The notes under the pieces were generated by a model. That model had not been told where the DNA came from. It made no database searches and saw only the letters and a program-made list of their open reading frames with translations. Source: Adhaeribacter aerolatus (GTDB lineage: Bacteria; Bacteroidota; Bacteroidia; Cytophagales; Hymenobacteraceae). From it: a stretch of 64,000 bases of DNA. The translations under genes were made by a program, and so were the position numbers. Within the stretch, counting starts at the first letter, position 1. Each line of letters begins with the position of its first letter. The stretch spans positions 1-64,000 of the forward strand of contig NZ_BJYS01000036.1 of the NCBI RefSeq assembly GCF_007991635.1. Reading direction: 5' to 3'. Positions 43,030-51,530 of the stretch are shown here, piece by piece.

Positions 43030-44748
43030 TTGGAAAATAAAGATATAGTGCGGGCTTTCCGGTTGGCTACTTCGCTGATGGAGCTGCACGACGAAAACCC
43101 CTTTAAAATAAGAAGCTATACCAACGCCGTAGCCGTGCTCGAAAGGCTGGAATCGCCGTTGGTGGGCTTAACGGCCGACCAACTGGAGCGCATTGAAGGT
43201 ATTGGTAAAGCACTGGCCGGCAAAATTGTGGAGTTGTCTGAAACGGGTTCATTTGCCGATCTGGATAAATTTGTAGCAGCCACCCCGCCGGGCGTGGTCG
43301 AAATGCTGCGCATTAAAGGTATTGGGCCTAAAAAAATCCGGGCTATCTGGAAAGATTTAGGGGTAACCACCACCGAAGGCTTGCTGGAAGCCTGCGAAAA
43401 CAACCAGATTGCTGCCTTAAAAGGATTTGGCGCTAAAACCCAGGAAACTATCAAGAATGCTTTGCTCTACACCCAGGAAAGCAAAGGGAAAGTGCTTTAC
43501 GCCGAAATAGAACCCCTGGCGCTGCACCTGCGCGATTACCTACGGCAAACTTTAAACACTGAGCTGGTAGAAACAGCCGGCGAAGTGCGCCGGCGACTCG
43601 AAATTATTCAGACTTTGCTGTTAGTGATTGGCCAAAATAATCCAGACCCGGTATTCCAGGCCTTGGCCGCCGTGCCCGAGTTAACCTTCGAGGAACACCG
43701 CTCGGGACCATTTATTTGGCGGGGGCGGGAAAATACCGCTGGCTTGGCACTGGAAGTAAAGATAGTGCCGGATGCATGTTTTACGAACGAATTATTCTTA
43801 CAAACCGGTTCCGAAGCGCATTTATCAGCTTTATTCAACGAATCGGAATGTTTGGTGCAGCTGACCCGAAAGGAGAAGTTTACCTCTGAAGCAGCCATTT
43901 ACGAAAGAGCCGGCCTGGCGTTTGTACAACCCGAAATGCGCGAAGGCACCAACGAAATATTGCTGGCCCGCGAAAATGCTTTGCCCGAACTAATAACCGA
44001 GGATGATTTGCGGGGTATTTTGCACAACCACAGCACCTACAGCGATGGCGTGCATACCCTAGAACAAATGGCGGTTCATTGCCGCGATAAAGGCTACGAT
44101 TACCTGGGCATCTGCGACCATTCTAAGTCCGCTTTTTATGCCAACGGCTTACAGGAGTTCCGGGTAAAAGAGCAGCACCGCGAAATAGAAAAACTCAACC
44201 GCCAGTTAGCGCCCTTCATTATTTTTAAAGGCATTGAATCCGATATTCTGGCCGATGGCTCCCTGGATTACGACAATGCGGTATTGGCTACTTTCGATTT
44301 TGTAGTAGCTTCTATTCACAGCAATTTAAAAATGGATATTACCAAGGCTACTAACCGGTTAATAGGTGCCATTGAGAATCCGTATACCACTATTCTGGGG
44401 CATCCTACCGGGCGATTGCTGCTGCGCCGCGAAGGTTACCCCATCGACCACAAAGCCGTAATTGATGCCTGCGCCGAGCACGAAGTTATCATTGAAATAA
44501 ATTCGAACCCGTGGCGGTTAGACTTGGATTGGCGTTGGGTAGAATATGCTTTAGCAAAAGGTGTAAAACTAAGTTTAAACCCAGATGCGCACAGTATGGC
44601 CGGTTACGACGATATGCGCTACGGCGTATTTATGGGCCGCAAAGGCGGCTTAACCCGCGAGATGACCTTTAATGCCTGGTCGGCGGAAGCGGTTGCCAGC
44701 CATTTTGAAGCCCGGAAAAAACGAGCCGTAGAAATATTGGCTTCCTGA
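43030..44748 (+). CDS. polX: PolX-like DNA polymerase/PHP exonuclease
   Basis: Family-X polymerase-like protein, 572 residues, starting at a TTG (43030; MENKDIVRAFRLATSLMELH). The N-terminal part has helix-hairpin-helix motifs (GIGKALAGKIVEL, RIKGIGPKKIRAIW, LKGFGAKTQETI). The palm region follows at about 180-310. Where active PolX enzymes have GS.RR..E..GDIDIL, this protein has GEVRRRLEIIQTLLLVI (from residue 184), so the catalytic Asp pair is missing. The C-terminal PHP domain (about 330-560) is intact, with H332-N-H334-STYSDG and downstream Asp/His residues. It is therefore probably a 3'-5' exonuclease or AP-end processing enzyme in repair. The stop overlaps the next start (TGATG). Confidence 0.92.
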   Translation: MENKDIVRAFRLATSLMELHDENPFKIRSYTNAVAVLERLESPLVGLTADQLERIEGIGKALAGKIVELSETGSFADLDKFVAATPPGVVEMLRIKGIGPKKIRAIWKDLGVTTTEGLLEACENNQIAALKGFGAKTQETIKNALLYTQESKGKVLYAEIEPLALHLRDYLRQTLNTELVETAGEVRRRLEIIQTLLLVIGQNNPDPVFQALAAVPELTFEEHRSGPFIWRGRENTAGLALEVKIVPDACFTNELFLQTGSEAHLSALFNESECLVQLTRKEKFTSEAAIYERAGLAFVQPEMREGTNEILLARENALPELITEDDLRGILHNHSTYSDGVHTLEQMAVHCRDKGYDYLGICDHSKSAFYANGLQEFRVKEQHREIEKLNRQLAPFIIFKGIESDILADGSLDYDNAVLATFDFVVASIHSNLKMDITKATNRLIGAIENPYTTILGHPTGRLLLRREGYPIDHKAVIDACAEHEVIIEINSNPWRLDLDWRWVEYALAKGVKLSLNPDAHSMAGYDDMRYGVFMGRKGGLTREMTFNAWSAEAVASHFEARKKRAVEILAS

Positions 44749-45734
44749 TGAAAATATTAATCCTGCGCTTTTCTTCCATTGGCGATATTGTGCTGACCAC
44801 GCCCGTCATCCGGGCGCTGAAGCAGCAGGTACCCGGCGCTGTAGTACATTATTGCACCAAACCCAATTTCAAAGCCCTGATAGCGCACAACCCTTATATA
44901 GATAAAATACACTACCTGCCCGAAAAGCTGAACGATTTAGTATCCGAGTTAAAGGCCGAAAAGTTTGATTACGTTGTAGATCTGCACAATAATTTACGTA
45001 CGCGCCTCATCCGGTTTAAACTTGGCGTGCCGGCCAAAGGCTTCGATAAACTGAATATTCAGAAATGGCTGCTGGTAAATCTAAAAATATACCTGTTACC
45101 CGATGTCCACATTGTAGATCGGTACTTAGCCGCCGCCGCTAAATTAGGTGTTAAGAACGATGGCTTAGGGTTAGATTATTTTATCCCGGCTGCGGATGAA
45201 GTAACTAAATCCTCGTTGCCGCTCAGCCACCAAACCGGCTACGTAGCGTTGGCCATTGGTGCCCAGCACGCCACTAAGCGCTTACCCGTAGCGCGTATAA
45301 TAGAACTCTGCGAGAAAATTAACCGCCCCATTATTTTATTAGGCGGCAAAGAAGACGGTGCTACCGGCGAGGCTATCCGGCAATATTTCGAACAATCTTC
45401 TCGATTAACGAGCAACGGACAACGAACAACGATCTTCAACGCCTGCGGGAGATATAATTTAAACCAATCGGCCTCTTTGGTGCGGCAAGCCGAATTCGTT
45501 TTTAGCCATGACACCGGTCTGATGCACATTGCCGCCGCTTTTAAGAAGAAAATATTCAGTATTTGGGGCAATACCGTACCGGAATTTGGCATGTACCCGT
45601 ACCGCACCGATTTTACCGTGCTGGAAAACCGCAATATTCTGTGTCGTCCTTGTTCTAAAATTGGCTATGCAGCCTGTCCGCAGGGGCATTTTAAATGTAT
45701 GCGGGAAATTAAGTTTGAGTTTACCTTGCCCTAA
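44748..45734 (+). CDS. Glycosyltransferase family 9 protein
   Basis: A 328-residue heptosyltransferase-like (GT9) enzyme beginning MKILILRFSSIGDIVLTTPVIRALKQ, the standard N-terminus, with GAQHATKRLPVARIIELCEKI and the donor-site motif SHDTGLMHIAAA. GT9 members add heptose or another sugar to lipopolysaccharide core at the cytoplasmic side. The start overlaps the polX stop by one base, so the two are co-transcribed and coupled. A short stretch encoding about 10 residues (LTSNGQRTTI, bases 45402-45436) is made of a tandem ACAACGA-type repeat and looks like an in-frame insertion in a surface loop. A terminator lies about 50 bases downstream. Confidence 0.92.
   Translation: MKILILRFSSIGDIVLTTPVIRALKQQVPGAVVHYCTKPNFKALIAHNPYIDKIHYLPEKLNDLVSELKAEKFDYVVDLHNNLRTRLIRFKLGVPAKGFDKLNIQKWLLVNLKIYLLPDVHIVDRYLAAAAKLGVKNDGLGLDYFIPAADEVTKSSLPLSHQTGYVALAIGAQHATKRLPVARIIELCEKINRPIILLGGKEDGATGEAIRQYFEQSSRLTSNGQRTTIFNACGRYNLNQSASLVRQAEFVFSHDTGLMHIAAAFKKKIFSIWGNTVPEFGMYPYRTDFTVLENRNILCRPCSKIGYAACPQGHFKCMREIKFEFTLP
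45402..45436. repeat. Tandem AACGA/ACAACGA repeat inside the GT9 gene
   Basis: Four degenerate 7-base units (AACGAGC, AACGGAC, AACGAAC, AACGATC) in frame within the coding region, adding a polar Ser/Asn/Gln/Thr loop. Such repeats are common in intergenic DNA of Bacteroidota. Confidence 0.65.
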
Positions 45735-45782
45735 TTTTAAAAATATTCAGTTCAGGGGTACCGTTATAAAATGTACTAAAAT

Positions 45783-45816
45783 AAAAACGCCGCTGGTACA
45801 ACCCAACGGCGTTTTT
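45783..45816. terminator. Bidirectional terminator between GT9 and serS
   Basis: Stem AAAAACGCCG (45783-45792) / CGGCGTTTTT (45807-45816) with a 14-base loop, located between two convergent genes; A and T runs on both flanks let it serve both. Confidence 0.85.
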
Positions 45817-45846
45817 GCTTTAAGATGAGCTATGAATATTTTTAAA

Positions 45847-47118
45847 TTATATCCTATCAAATCCGCAGTAAGAATGCAACACTTGGGGTAATTTAATGCC
45901 TTCGGAGGTCTGGTTGTTTTCCAGGATGGCCGCTACAATTCGGGGCAAAGCCAGTGCGCTACCGTTAAGCGTGTGCAATAACTGCGTTTTGCCGTTTTCG
46001 CCTTTGTAACGCAACTTTAAGCGGTTGGCTTGGTACGTTTCAAAATTGCTGCAGGAGCTAACTTCCAGCCACCGCTTTTGGGCCGCCGAATAAACCTCCA
46101 TGTCGTAGGTTATAGCCGAGGTAAAGCTCATATCGCCGCCGCATAAGCGTAAAACCCGGTACGGTAACTCCAGTTTTTGCAGCAAGCTTTGAATGTGCTG
46201 GCTCATTTGTTCCAGCGCCTCGTACGATTTTTCCGGCTCCTGAATCTGCACAATTTCTACTTTATCGAACTGGTGCAGGCGATTCAGGCCGCGCACATCC
46301 GCGCCCCACGAACCAGCTTCGCGCCGGAAGCACGGCGTATACCCGGCATTTTTAATGGGTAATTGTTCGCGCGGAATTATTTCGTCGCGGTACATATTGG
46401 TAATAGGCACCTCGGCCGTAGGTATCAGGTAATAATTGTCGGCGGTGGCGTGGTACATCTGGCCATCTTTATCGGGCAACTGCCCGGTGCCGTAGCCCGA
46501 TGCTTCGTTTACCAGAATAGGAGGTTGCACTTCAGTATAACCCGCTTTAGTGGCTTCATCCAGAAAAAAATTGATTAAAGCTCTTTGCAAACGGGCGCCT
46601 TTGTTTTTATAAACCGGGAAGCCGGCCCCGGTAATCTTGTTGCCGAGTTCAAAGTCGATGATATCGTATTTTCTAATCAGCTCCCAATGGGGTAGTGCAG
46701 TTTCGGGTAAATTGGGAATTGAGCCGTGTTCTAACACTACCTCGTTATCTTCGGGTGTTTTACCTTCGGGTACGCTGGCATGCGGGGTATTGGGTAATTT
46801 TAAAAGGGCGGCTTGTAAGCTTTCTTCAATAGACGAGAGTTCTTCCAGGTATTGTTTGGCTTTATTTTTTAATTCAGCTGTTTCGGACTTCAGGGTTTCA
46901 GCCCCGGCTTTGTCGCCGCTTTTCATTAAGCCGCCAATTTCGCGCGCCAAAACATTGGCCCGGGCCTGCACTTCGTCGTGCTCGGCCTGGGTGGTGCGCC
47001 GGCGCTGGTCCAGTTCTAAAATGGCAGCTACCTCGTCGGCCGCATTTTTATAATTTTTCTTCAGCAGGCCCGCAATAACCTGGTCGGTTTGTTCTCGTAT
47101 TACCGCTATCTGTAACAT
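45847..47118 (-). CDS. serS: Seryl-tRNA synthetase
   Basis: Class II aminoacyl-tRNA synthetase that charges tRNA-Ser, and tRNA-Sec where present. At 423 residues it has the usual bacterial length. The N-terminal coiled-coil arm that grips the tRNA long variable arm spans about 25-110 (ILELDQRRRTTQAEHDEVQARA...). The catalytic domain follows with GTGQLPDKDGQMY (about 212-224), motif 2 TPCFRREAGSWGADVRGLNRLHQF (about 266-289) and motif 3 NGSALALPRIVAAILENNQ near 385-403. Cytoplasmic. It is divergent from rho; TATTTTTG at 47147-47140 (minus strand) is a possible -7 box. Confidence 0.97.
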   Translation of the reverse strand: MLQIAVIREQTDQVIAGLLKKNYKNAADEVAAILELDQRRRTTQAEHDEVQARANVLAREIGGLMKSGDKAGAETLKSETAELKNKAKQYLEELSSIEESLQAALLKLPNTPHASVPEGKTPEDNEVVLEHGSIPNLPETALPHWELIRKYDIIDFELGNKITGAGFPVYKNKGARLQRALINFFLDEATKAGYTEVQPPILVNEASGYGTGQLPDKDGQMYHATADNYYLIPTAEVPITNMYRDEIIPREQLPIKNAGYTPCFRREAGSWGADVRGLNRLHQFDKVEIVQIQEPEKSYEALEQMSQHIQSLLQKLELPYRVLRLCGGDMSFTSAITYDMEVYSAAQKRWLEVSSCSNFETYQANRLKLRYKGENGKTQLLHTLNGSALALPRIVAAILENNQTSEGIKLPQVLHSYCGFDRI

Positions 47119-47390
47119 GGTATAACACTTTTAAGCGTGCAAAAATATACTTTTTTATATAGTGCCGCTGCACGCTGAAAATATTAAATAAAAAATTGAA
47201 ACATTTTAGATAAAAGTAAGCGTATTATTTGGTAATTAGGTTGCATTACTATAACATTGTAGTGCTAATAATGAACGAACCGTCTTTCCTGGTTCATCCT
47301 AACGAACTATAACCACTTTTCCTGAAACATTCACTCCTGTTGCCTCCTGCAATCCTGTGAACAAAATATTTATAACTACCTAATTTCTGT
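47119..47390. promoter_or_regulatory. Divergent serS/rho upstream region
   Basis: 272 bases between divergent starts. A possible serS -7 box (TATTTTTG, minus strand, 47147-47140) is present. Before rho a GAACC/GGTTC hairpin lies at about 47277-47295. I see no clear promoter for rho. Confidence 0.4.
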
Positions 47391-49250
47391 ATGTACAATA
47401 TTGAAGAATTGAAAGACAGATTGCTTTCAGAACTTAAAGAAATTGCTGAAGACCTTGGTGTAACCAATTTCAACAAACTCAGCAAGCAAGACTTAATATA
47501 TAAAATCCTGGATCAGCAGGCCATTACCCCTCCCGAAAAACTGCCCAAAAAATACCGCTCTCCTGCCCGTAAACCTGAACCCGTAGAAGCAGCGCCCGAA
47601 CCTGTTGCAGCCGCGGCTACCCCCGTGCAAACCTCGGTTATATTTGATGAAGAACCCCGGGTAGCGGAACCGGCAAGAGTTGTAACGGCGCCGGAAATAC
47701 CAGCCGAAGCACCCAGCCGCCCGCCGGTTCGCCGGCAACCAGAGCCGCGCCGCGATACGAACGAAGCCCGCCCAGCCCGGGAACCACGGGCCCGGGAACT
47801 ACGGGAGCCGCGGGAGACGACCTCACAACCACCGGTGCGGGAGCAAAACCAGGCACCCCGCGAACCGCAACCAAACCGGGAGGCCCAGGCACCACGCGAA
47901 CCCCAGCAGTTACGGGAGCCCCAGGCACCCCGGGAAGTGCCAGCCCAGGCACCAGTACCAACCCGGGAGAACGGACGCGAACAAAACCAGCCGGTACGGG
48001 AGCAAGTCCAGCAACCCCGCGAAAACCGGGATCCTAATTTTCAGCAACGGCGGCCTAACCAACCCCAAGGTGGTGCTAACCAAAGCAATGCAAGCGGCCA
48101 GGCTGGCGGTCCTAATGCTGCTACTTTTAAAGAATTCGATGGCGTAATTATTAACGAAGGGGTACTGGAACTGATGCAGGACGGCTACGGCTTCCTGCGT
48201 TCTACCTATTATAACTACCTGGCTAGCCCCGATGATATTTATGTGTCGCCGTCGCAGATTAAATTATTTGCCTTAAAAACCGGCGATACCGTTAAAGGCC
48301 AGATTCGTCCACCCAAAGAAGGTGAGAAATATTTTGCTTTGTTAAAAGTGGAATCGATCAACGGCCGGACCACCGAAGAAATCCGGGACCGGATTCCGTT
48401 CCAGCACTTAACGCCTTTGTTCCCGGAAGAACGCTTAAACCTGAGCACCAAATCTTCGCTGTTATCAACCCGTATACTGGATTTATTTGCCCCTATTGGT
48501 AAAGGCCAGCGTGGTATGATTGTGGCGCAGCCTAAAACCGGTAAAACGGTGTTATTACAGGAAATTGCTAACGCTATTTCAGAAAACCACCCGGAAGTTT
48601 ACCTCATGATTTTGTTAATTGATGAGCGTCCGGAAGAAGTAACCGATATGTCGCGGAACGTGAAGGCCGAAGTAATAGCTTCTACCTTTGACGAAACGGC
48701 CGAGCGCCACGTTAAAATATCCAGCATTGTATTAGATAAAGCCAAGCGCATGGTAGAGTGCGGGCACGATGTGGTAATTTTGTTGGATTCGATTACCCGA
48801 TTAGCCCGTGCGTATAATACTGTAGTACCTAGTTCCGGTAAAATATTATCGGGTGGGGTAGATGCCAATGCTTTACACAAGCCCAAGCGTTTCTTTGGTG
48901 CGGCCCGTAACGTAGAAAATGGTGGTTCTTTAACCATTATTGCCACGGCCCTGATTGATACCGGTTCTAAAATGGATGAAGTTATCTTTGAAGAATTTAA
49001 AGGTACCGGTAACATGGAATTACAACTGGATCGCAAGCTGGCGAACCGTCGTATTTATCCAGCTATTGATGTGCCGGCTTCGGGTACCCGTCGCGAAGAC
49101 TTGCTGATGGACAAAGACGAACTGAACCGCGTTTGGATTCTGCGTAAGTTTATGTCGGATATGAACTCGGTAGAGGCCATGGAGTTCCTGAAAGACCGCA
49201 TGAAAGGCACCAAAGACAACGATGAGTTCCTGATTTCGATGAATAGTTAA
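47391..49250 (+). CDS. rho: Transcription termination factor Rho with disordered insert
   Basis: Hexameric RNA-dependent ATPase that ends transcription. The 619 residues compare with about 420 in E. coli. Order of parts: Rho N-terminal helical domain (1 to about 45, [18 protein letters not shown]); a long low-complexity insert (about 50-235) rich in Arg, Glu, Pro and Gln with repeated REPQAPRE-type units; the cold-shock-like RNA-binding domain (about 245-325, GYGFLRS); and the ATPase with Walker A QPKTGKT (380-386), Walker B region [16 protein letters not shown] and the Q/R-loop area. All catalytic parts are intact. The insert is typical of Bacteroidota Rho. A terminator follows. Confidence 0.97.
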   Translation: MYNIEELKDRLLSELKEIAEDLGVTNFNKLSKQDLIYKILDQQAITPPEKLPKKYRSPARKPEPVEAAPEPVAAAATPVQTSVIFDEEPRVAEPARVVTAPEIPAEAPSRPPVRRQPEPRRDTNEARPAREPRARELREPRETTSQPPVREQNQAPREPQPNREAQAPREPQQLREPQAPREVPAQAPVPTRENGREQNQPVREQVQQPRENRDPNFQQRRPNQPQGGANQSNASGQAGGPNAATFKEFDGVIINEGVLELMQDGYGFLRSTYYNYLASPDDIYVSPSQIKLFALKTGDTVKGQIRPPKEGEKYFALLKVESINGRTTEEIRDRIPFQHLTPLFPEERLNLSTKSSLLSTRILDLFAPIGKGQRGMIVAQPKTGKTVLLQEIANAISENHPEVYLMILLIDERPEEVTDMSRNVKAEVIASTFDETAERHVKISSIVLDKAKRMVECGHDVVILLDSITRLARAYNTVVPSSGKILSGGVDANALHKPKRFFGAARNVENGGSLTIIATALIDTGSKMDEVIFEEFKGTGNMELQLDRKLANRRIYPAIDVPASGTRREDLLMDKDELNRVWILRKFMSDMNSVEAMEFLKDRMKGTKDNDEFLISMNS

Positions 49251-49271
49251 TATTTTCAAATATTTATGGAT

Positions 49272-49303
49272 GCCCGGTTGTAGCAATGCAGCCGGGCTTT
49301 TTT
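49272..49303 (+). terminator. Terminator of rho
   Basis: Stem GCCCGGTTG (49272-49280) / CAGCCGGGC (49289-49297) with one G-U pair and an 8-base loop, then six T. Confidence 0.9.
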
Positions 49304-49352
49304 ATTTATTTTACTCAACTGTTTAGTCAATCCAATTTTATAGGGTTTTTCT

Positions 49353-49420
49353 AGCGCGGAGGTTACTTCCGTGCTCGCTTTGCTATTTATGGAAGGTACG
49401 GAAGTAACCTCCGCAACATA
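49353..49420. repeat. Short MITE-like element related to that at 18841
   Basis: Perfect 17-bp inverted ends GCGGAGGTTACTTCCGT (49356-49372) and its complement (49398-49414) flank a 25-base spacer. The core CGGA.GT-ACTTCCG matches the 18841-18975 ends. It is placed between rho and the UbiA gene. Confidence 0.75.
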
Positions 49421-49430
49421 GTGGGCAACC

Positions 49431-50285
49431 TTAAAATATTATCATCAGAATAAAAGCCAGGCTGATAGACAGCGAAGAGATTTTGTTCATCAGCATGGTG
49501 TTTTCGAAGTTAGCTTCGGCGCGGTTCTGTCGGACCCGCCAAAACCACCGGTTAAAGAAAAACACTACGGGAGCCGTGCAAAGCAGAAAAATAAGAATAT
49601 TTATTTGCTGATTAGTAGAGAAGAAAGCATATAGCAGCAAGGCGGTACCGGCAAATAAACTGAGACCGGAAAAAATAAAAGTGCCCTGGATACCTAATAA
49701 CAAACTAATGGTTTTATCGCCCCGTTGGGCGTCTTCGGTGTGCTGGTAAACCTGGGTGAGCGGGTAAGAACCACATAAAAATAAAGAGCTAACGGCGGCA
49801 AATATTAAATTAGTAGGGCTGGTAATTATTGCCGTACCAACACCAATGCCCAGTTGCACCATTAGAAAAGTAAAAGCGCCTTGAAAAATGATGACAACTA
49901 TTGTGCTGATAAAAGGGTATTTTTTGAGGCGTATTTTATCATAACTATAAGCTTTTGAAACCAGCAGGTAAACAGCAATACAAACGGCAAAAGGTATAGA
50001 AACAAACAAGGCTCCTAAAATAGCCAGCCCGTCGAATAACGAGACCAACCAGAAAAGACTTTTAGTAACTCTGGGGGGATGTTTCAAGCCCCCAATGCTA
50101 CTTTCGTCGCGGTCGAAGTAACAGTTATAACCGTTGCTGGCCGGGTAAACCAGCAAATGAATTATCAGAAATACAGCAACCACTTTACCCACCGAATAAT
50201 CAGTAACTACGCTCAGCGCAAACCAGAACACCGGCATCAGGTACACCGAAAAAGGTATTCGCATTAATTTTAGCGCATCACGCAT
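49431..50285 (-). CDS. UbiA family prenyltransferase
   Basis: A 284-residue polytopic membrane protein with about eight hydrophobic segments. The first Asp-rich region is NGYNCYFDRDESS (about 52-64), corresponding to the prenyl-diphosphate motif NxxxDxxxD of UbiA enzymes in a diverged form. A second, HTEDAQRGDKT, lies near 183-193. UbiA enzymes attach prenyl chains to aromatic acceptors for quinones, haem O or other lipids. It is not clearly MenA, UbiA or CtaB, so it is probably one of the unassigned paralogues common in Cytophagales. A methyltransferase gene lies upstream on the same strand, but repeat-filled DNA separates them. Confidence 0.85.
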   Translation of the reverse strand: MRDALKLMRIPFSVYLMPVFWFALSVVTDYSVGKVVAVFLIIHLLVYPASNGYNCYFDRDESSIGGLKHPPRVTKSLFWLVSLFDGLAILGALFVSIPFAVCIAVYLLVSKAYSYDKIRLKKYPFISTIVVIIFQGAFTFLMVQLGIGVGTAIITSPTNLIFAAVSSLFLCGSYPLTQVYQHTEDAQRGDKTISLLLGIQGTFIFSGLSLFAGTALLLYAFFSTNQQINILIFLLCTAPVVFFFNRWFWRVRQNRAEANFENTMLMNKISSLSISLAFILMIIF

Positions 50286-50342
50286 GAACAGTTAACAATA
50301 AACAGTTATCAGTAAACAAAAACCAGTGAACAGTTAATAATC
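50284..50342. repeat. AACAGTTA-type degenerate repeat array
   Basis: Several copies of AACAGTTA or AACAGT-like octamers in a row (AACAGTTAAC, AACAGTTATC, AGTGAACAGTTAA). An oppositely oriented array lies at 50468-50515. Confidence 0.6.
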
Positions 50343-50467
50343 ATTAAATAAGAGTAGTTTTAAAGATACGTTGGGATGAAGAAGCTTAAAAGCATTCACC
50401 CATCTAAATTATTATTCCATTCTATTTTCTTTAATTAAAGCCAGCTAGGCATAAACACGCCTAGTTA

Positions 50468-50515
50468 AATATAACTGTTTACTCGTAACTGCTAACTGAT
50501 CACTGCTCAGTGTTT
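50468..50515. repeat. Inverted AACAGTTA array overlapping a gene end
   Basis: Reads TAACTG, GTAACTG, CTAACTG, CACTG in succession, the reverse orientation of the array at 50284-50342. It supplies the last few codons (NTEQ) and the stop of the methyltransferase gene. Confidence 0.55.
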
Positions 50516-51294
50516 ACGGGGTAGCCGATGAGGTAAATTATTTTGAGTCCGGTTTTATGTTTTACTTTACCGGCTCGCCAGGTATAATTCTTTACCGGTA
50601 TAGCAGCCGTAAGTTGCAACAGGTGTTGCGGCGTATACAAACGCAATATTGAAACACAACCATCCCATAGAGTACAAAGTGGAATTAGCGGCACCAGGTA
50701 CGTAAAGAACAACCGGCTCCACCGGAACGGACGCATAAACGGGGTAATAAAGAAAAATATTACCGGGAAAAATAACAGAGCAGCTAATATTTCGAGGTAG
50801 CTTTTGCCGGCACCTTCAAAAATACCGATAGGCACGCGTTTTTGGGCGGCATCCGTTAATATAGAGCGACTCAGGGTGGGATTAAAGTGGTGAAATGCGG
50901 AAAAGATAGTCCGGCATCCGGCTAGTTCACCCGGTACATCTGTGGCATCGATGGGTTCCGGCACAAAATCAATGGCACCGCCTGATTCTTGCCGAATCAG
51001 CTCAAAAGCCGGAATATTCGGGAATTTATCGCTGAGGATCACCTGAACAGGTTGTTGCATTTGGTCTGCCAATAGCTGCTGTATTCCTTTAATGCCGCCA
51101 CCGCCCCCCGAGCACAAGTCTAAAATTGTGGTTTGTTCGCTTTTGATGAGTAATTCTCTTAATAAAGGTACAATGGGTTCATACACCCCCAACTTGCTGA
51201 TGGAGAAGCGTAAAAAATCCATCATATTTTGCCGCAAAAAGTCCGGGAACCAGGGCTGATCCTCAAATTCGAATAATTGATATCGTTTCGTCAC
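50500..51294 (-). CDS. Class I SAM-dependent methyltransferase-like protein
   Basis: A 264-residue protein starting at a GTG (51294; MTKRYQLFEFEDQPWFPDFLR). The SAM-binding loop ILDLCSGGGGGIKGI is at about 57-71, followed by VILSDKFPN with an acidic residue at the end of strand 2. TIFSAFHHF (about 129-137) resembles the post-III motif. Two hydrophobic stretches in the C-terminal half (LAALLFFPVIFFFITPF, LFFTYLVPLIPLCTLW) suggest membrane association. The substrate is unknown, though a lipid or quinone intermediate would fit the UbiA neighbour; that is only inference. The extreme C-terminus derives from a repeat. Confidence 0.75.
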   Translation of the reverse strand: MTKRYQLFEFEDQPWFPDFLRQNMMDFLRFSISKLGVYEPIVPLLRELLIKSEQTTILDLCSGGGGGIKGIQQLLADQMQQPVQVILSDKFPNIPAFELIRQESGGAIDFVPEPIDATDVPGELAGCRTIFSAFHHFNPTLSRSILTDAAQKRVPIGIFEGAGKSYLEILAALLFFPVIFFFITPFMRPFRWSRLFFTYLVPLIPLCTLWDGCVSILRLYTPQHLLQLTAAIPVKNYTWRAGKVKHKTGLKIIYLIGYPVNTEQ

Positions 51295-51471
51295 AAATGG
51301 TAAAGGAAAGAATATTTTTAACTTTTTTACGTTCAGGAAGGATGATTTGGCTCAAAAATATTCGTAACAACTTAATTATTAAGCTAAAATATTAAGTTGC
51401 CGGGTTTAGGTAAGGTATTTTGGGAACTATTTTATTTAAGTGCATCTTAACTTAAAATAATTCTCATAGGT

Positions 51472-51479
51472 TATATTTG
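51472..51479 (+). promoter_or_regulatory. Possible -7 box of the PBP1A gene
   Basis: TATATTTG matches TAnnTTTG, 52 bases before the ATG. The -33 region (ACTTAAA) is a poor match. Confidence 0.4.
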
Positions 51480-51530
51480 TAAAGTTTTAAAGAGCCACTG
51501 GTTTGGTTCTTACAGGTTTAGTTTGCAGGA

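Noticed and set aside
47638-47961. Antisense open frame of 107 codons opposite the rho insert
   Set aside because: It is the mirror of the Pro/Arg/Glu repeat region of rho; high GC and repeat content produce a Val/Pro/Gly-rich frame by chance.
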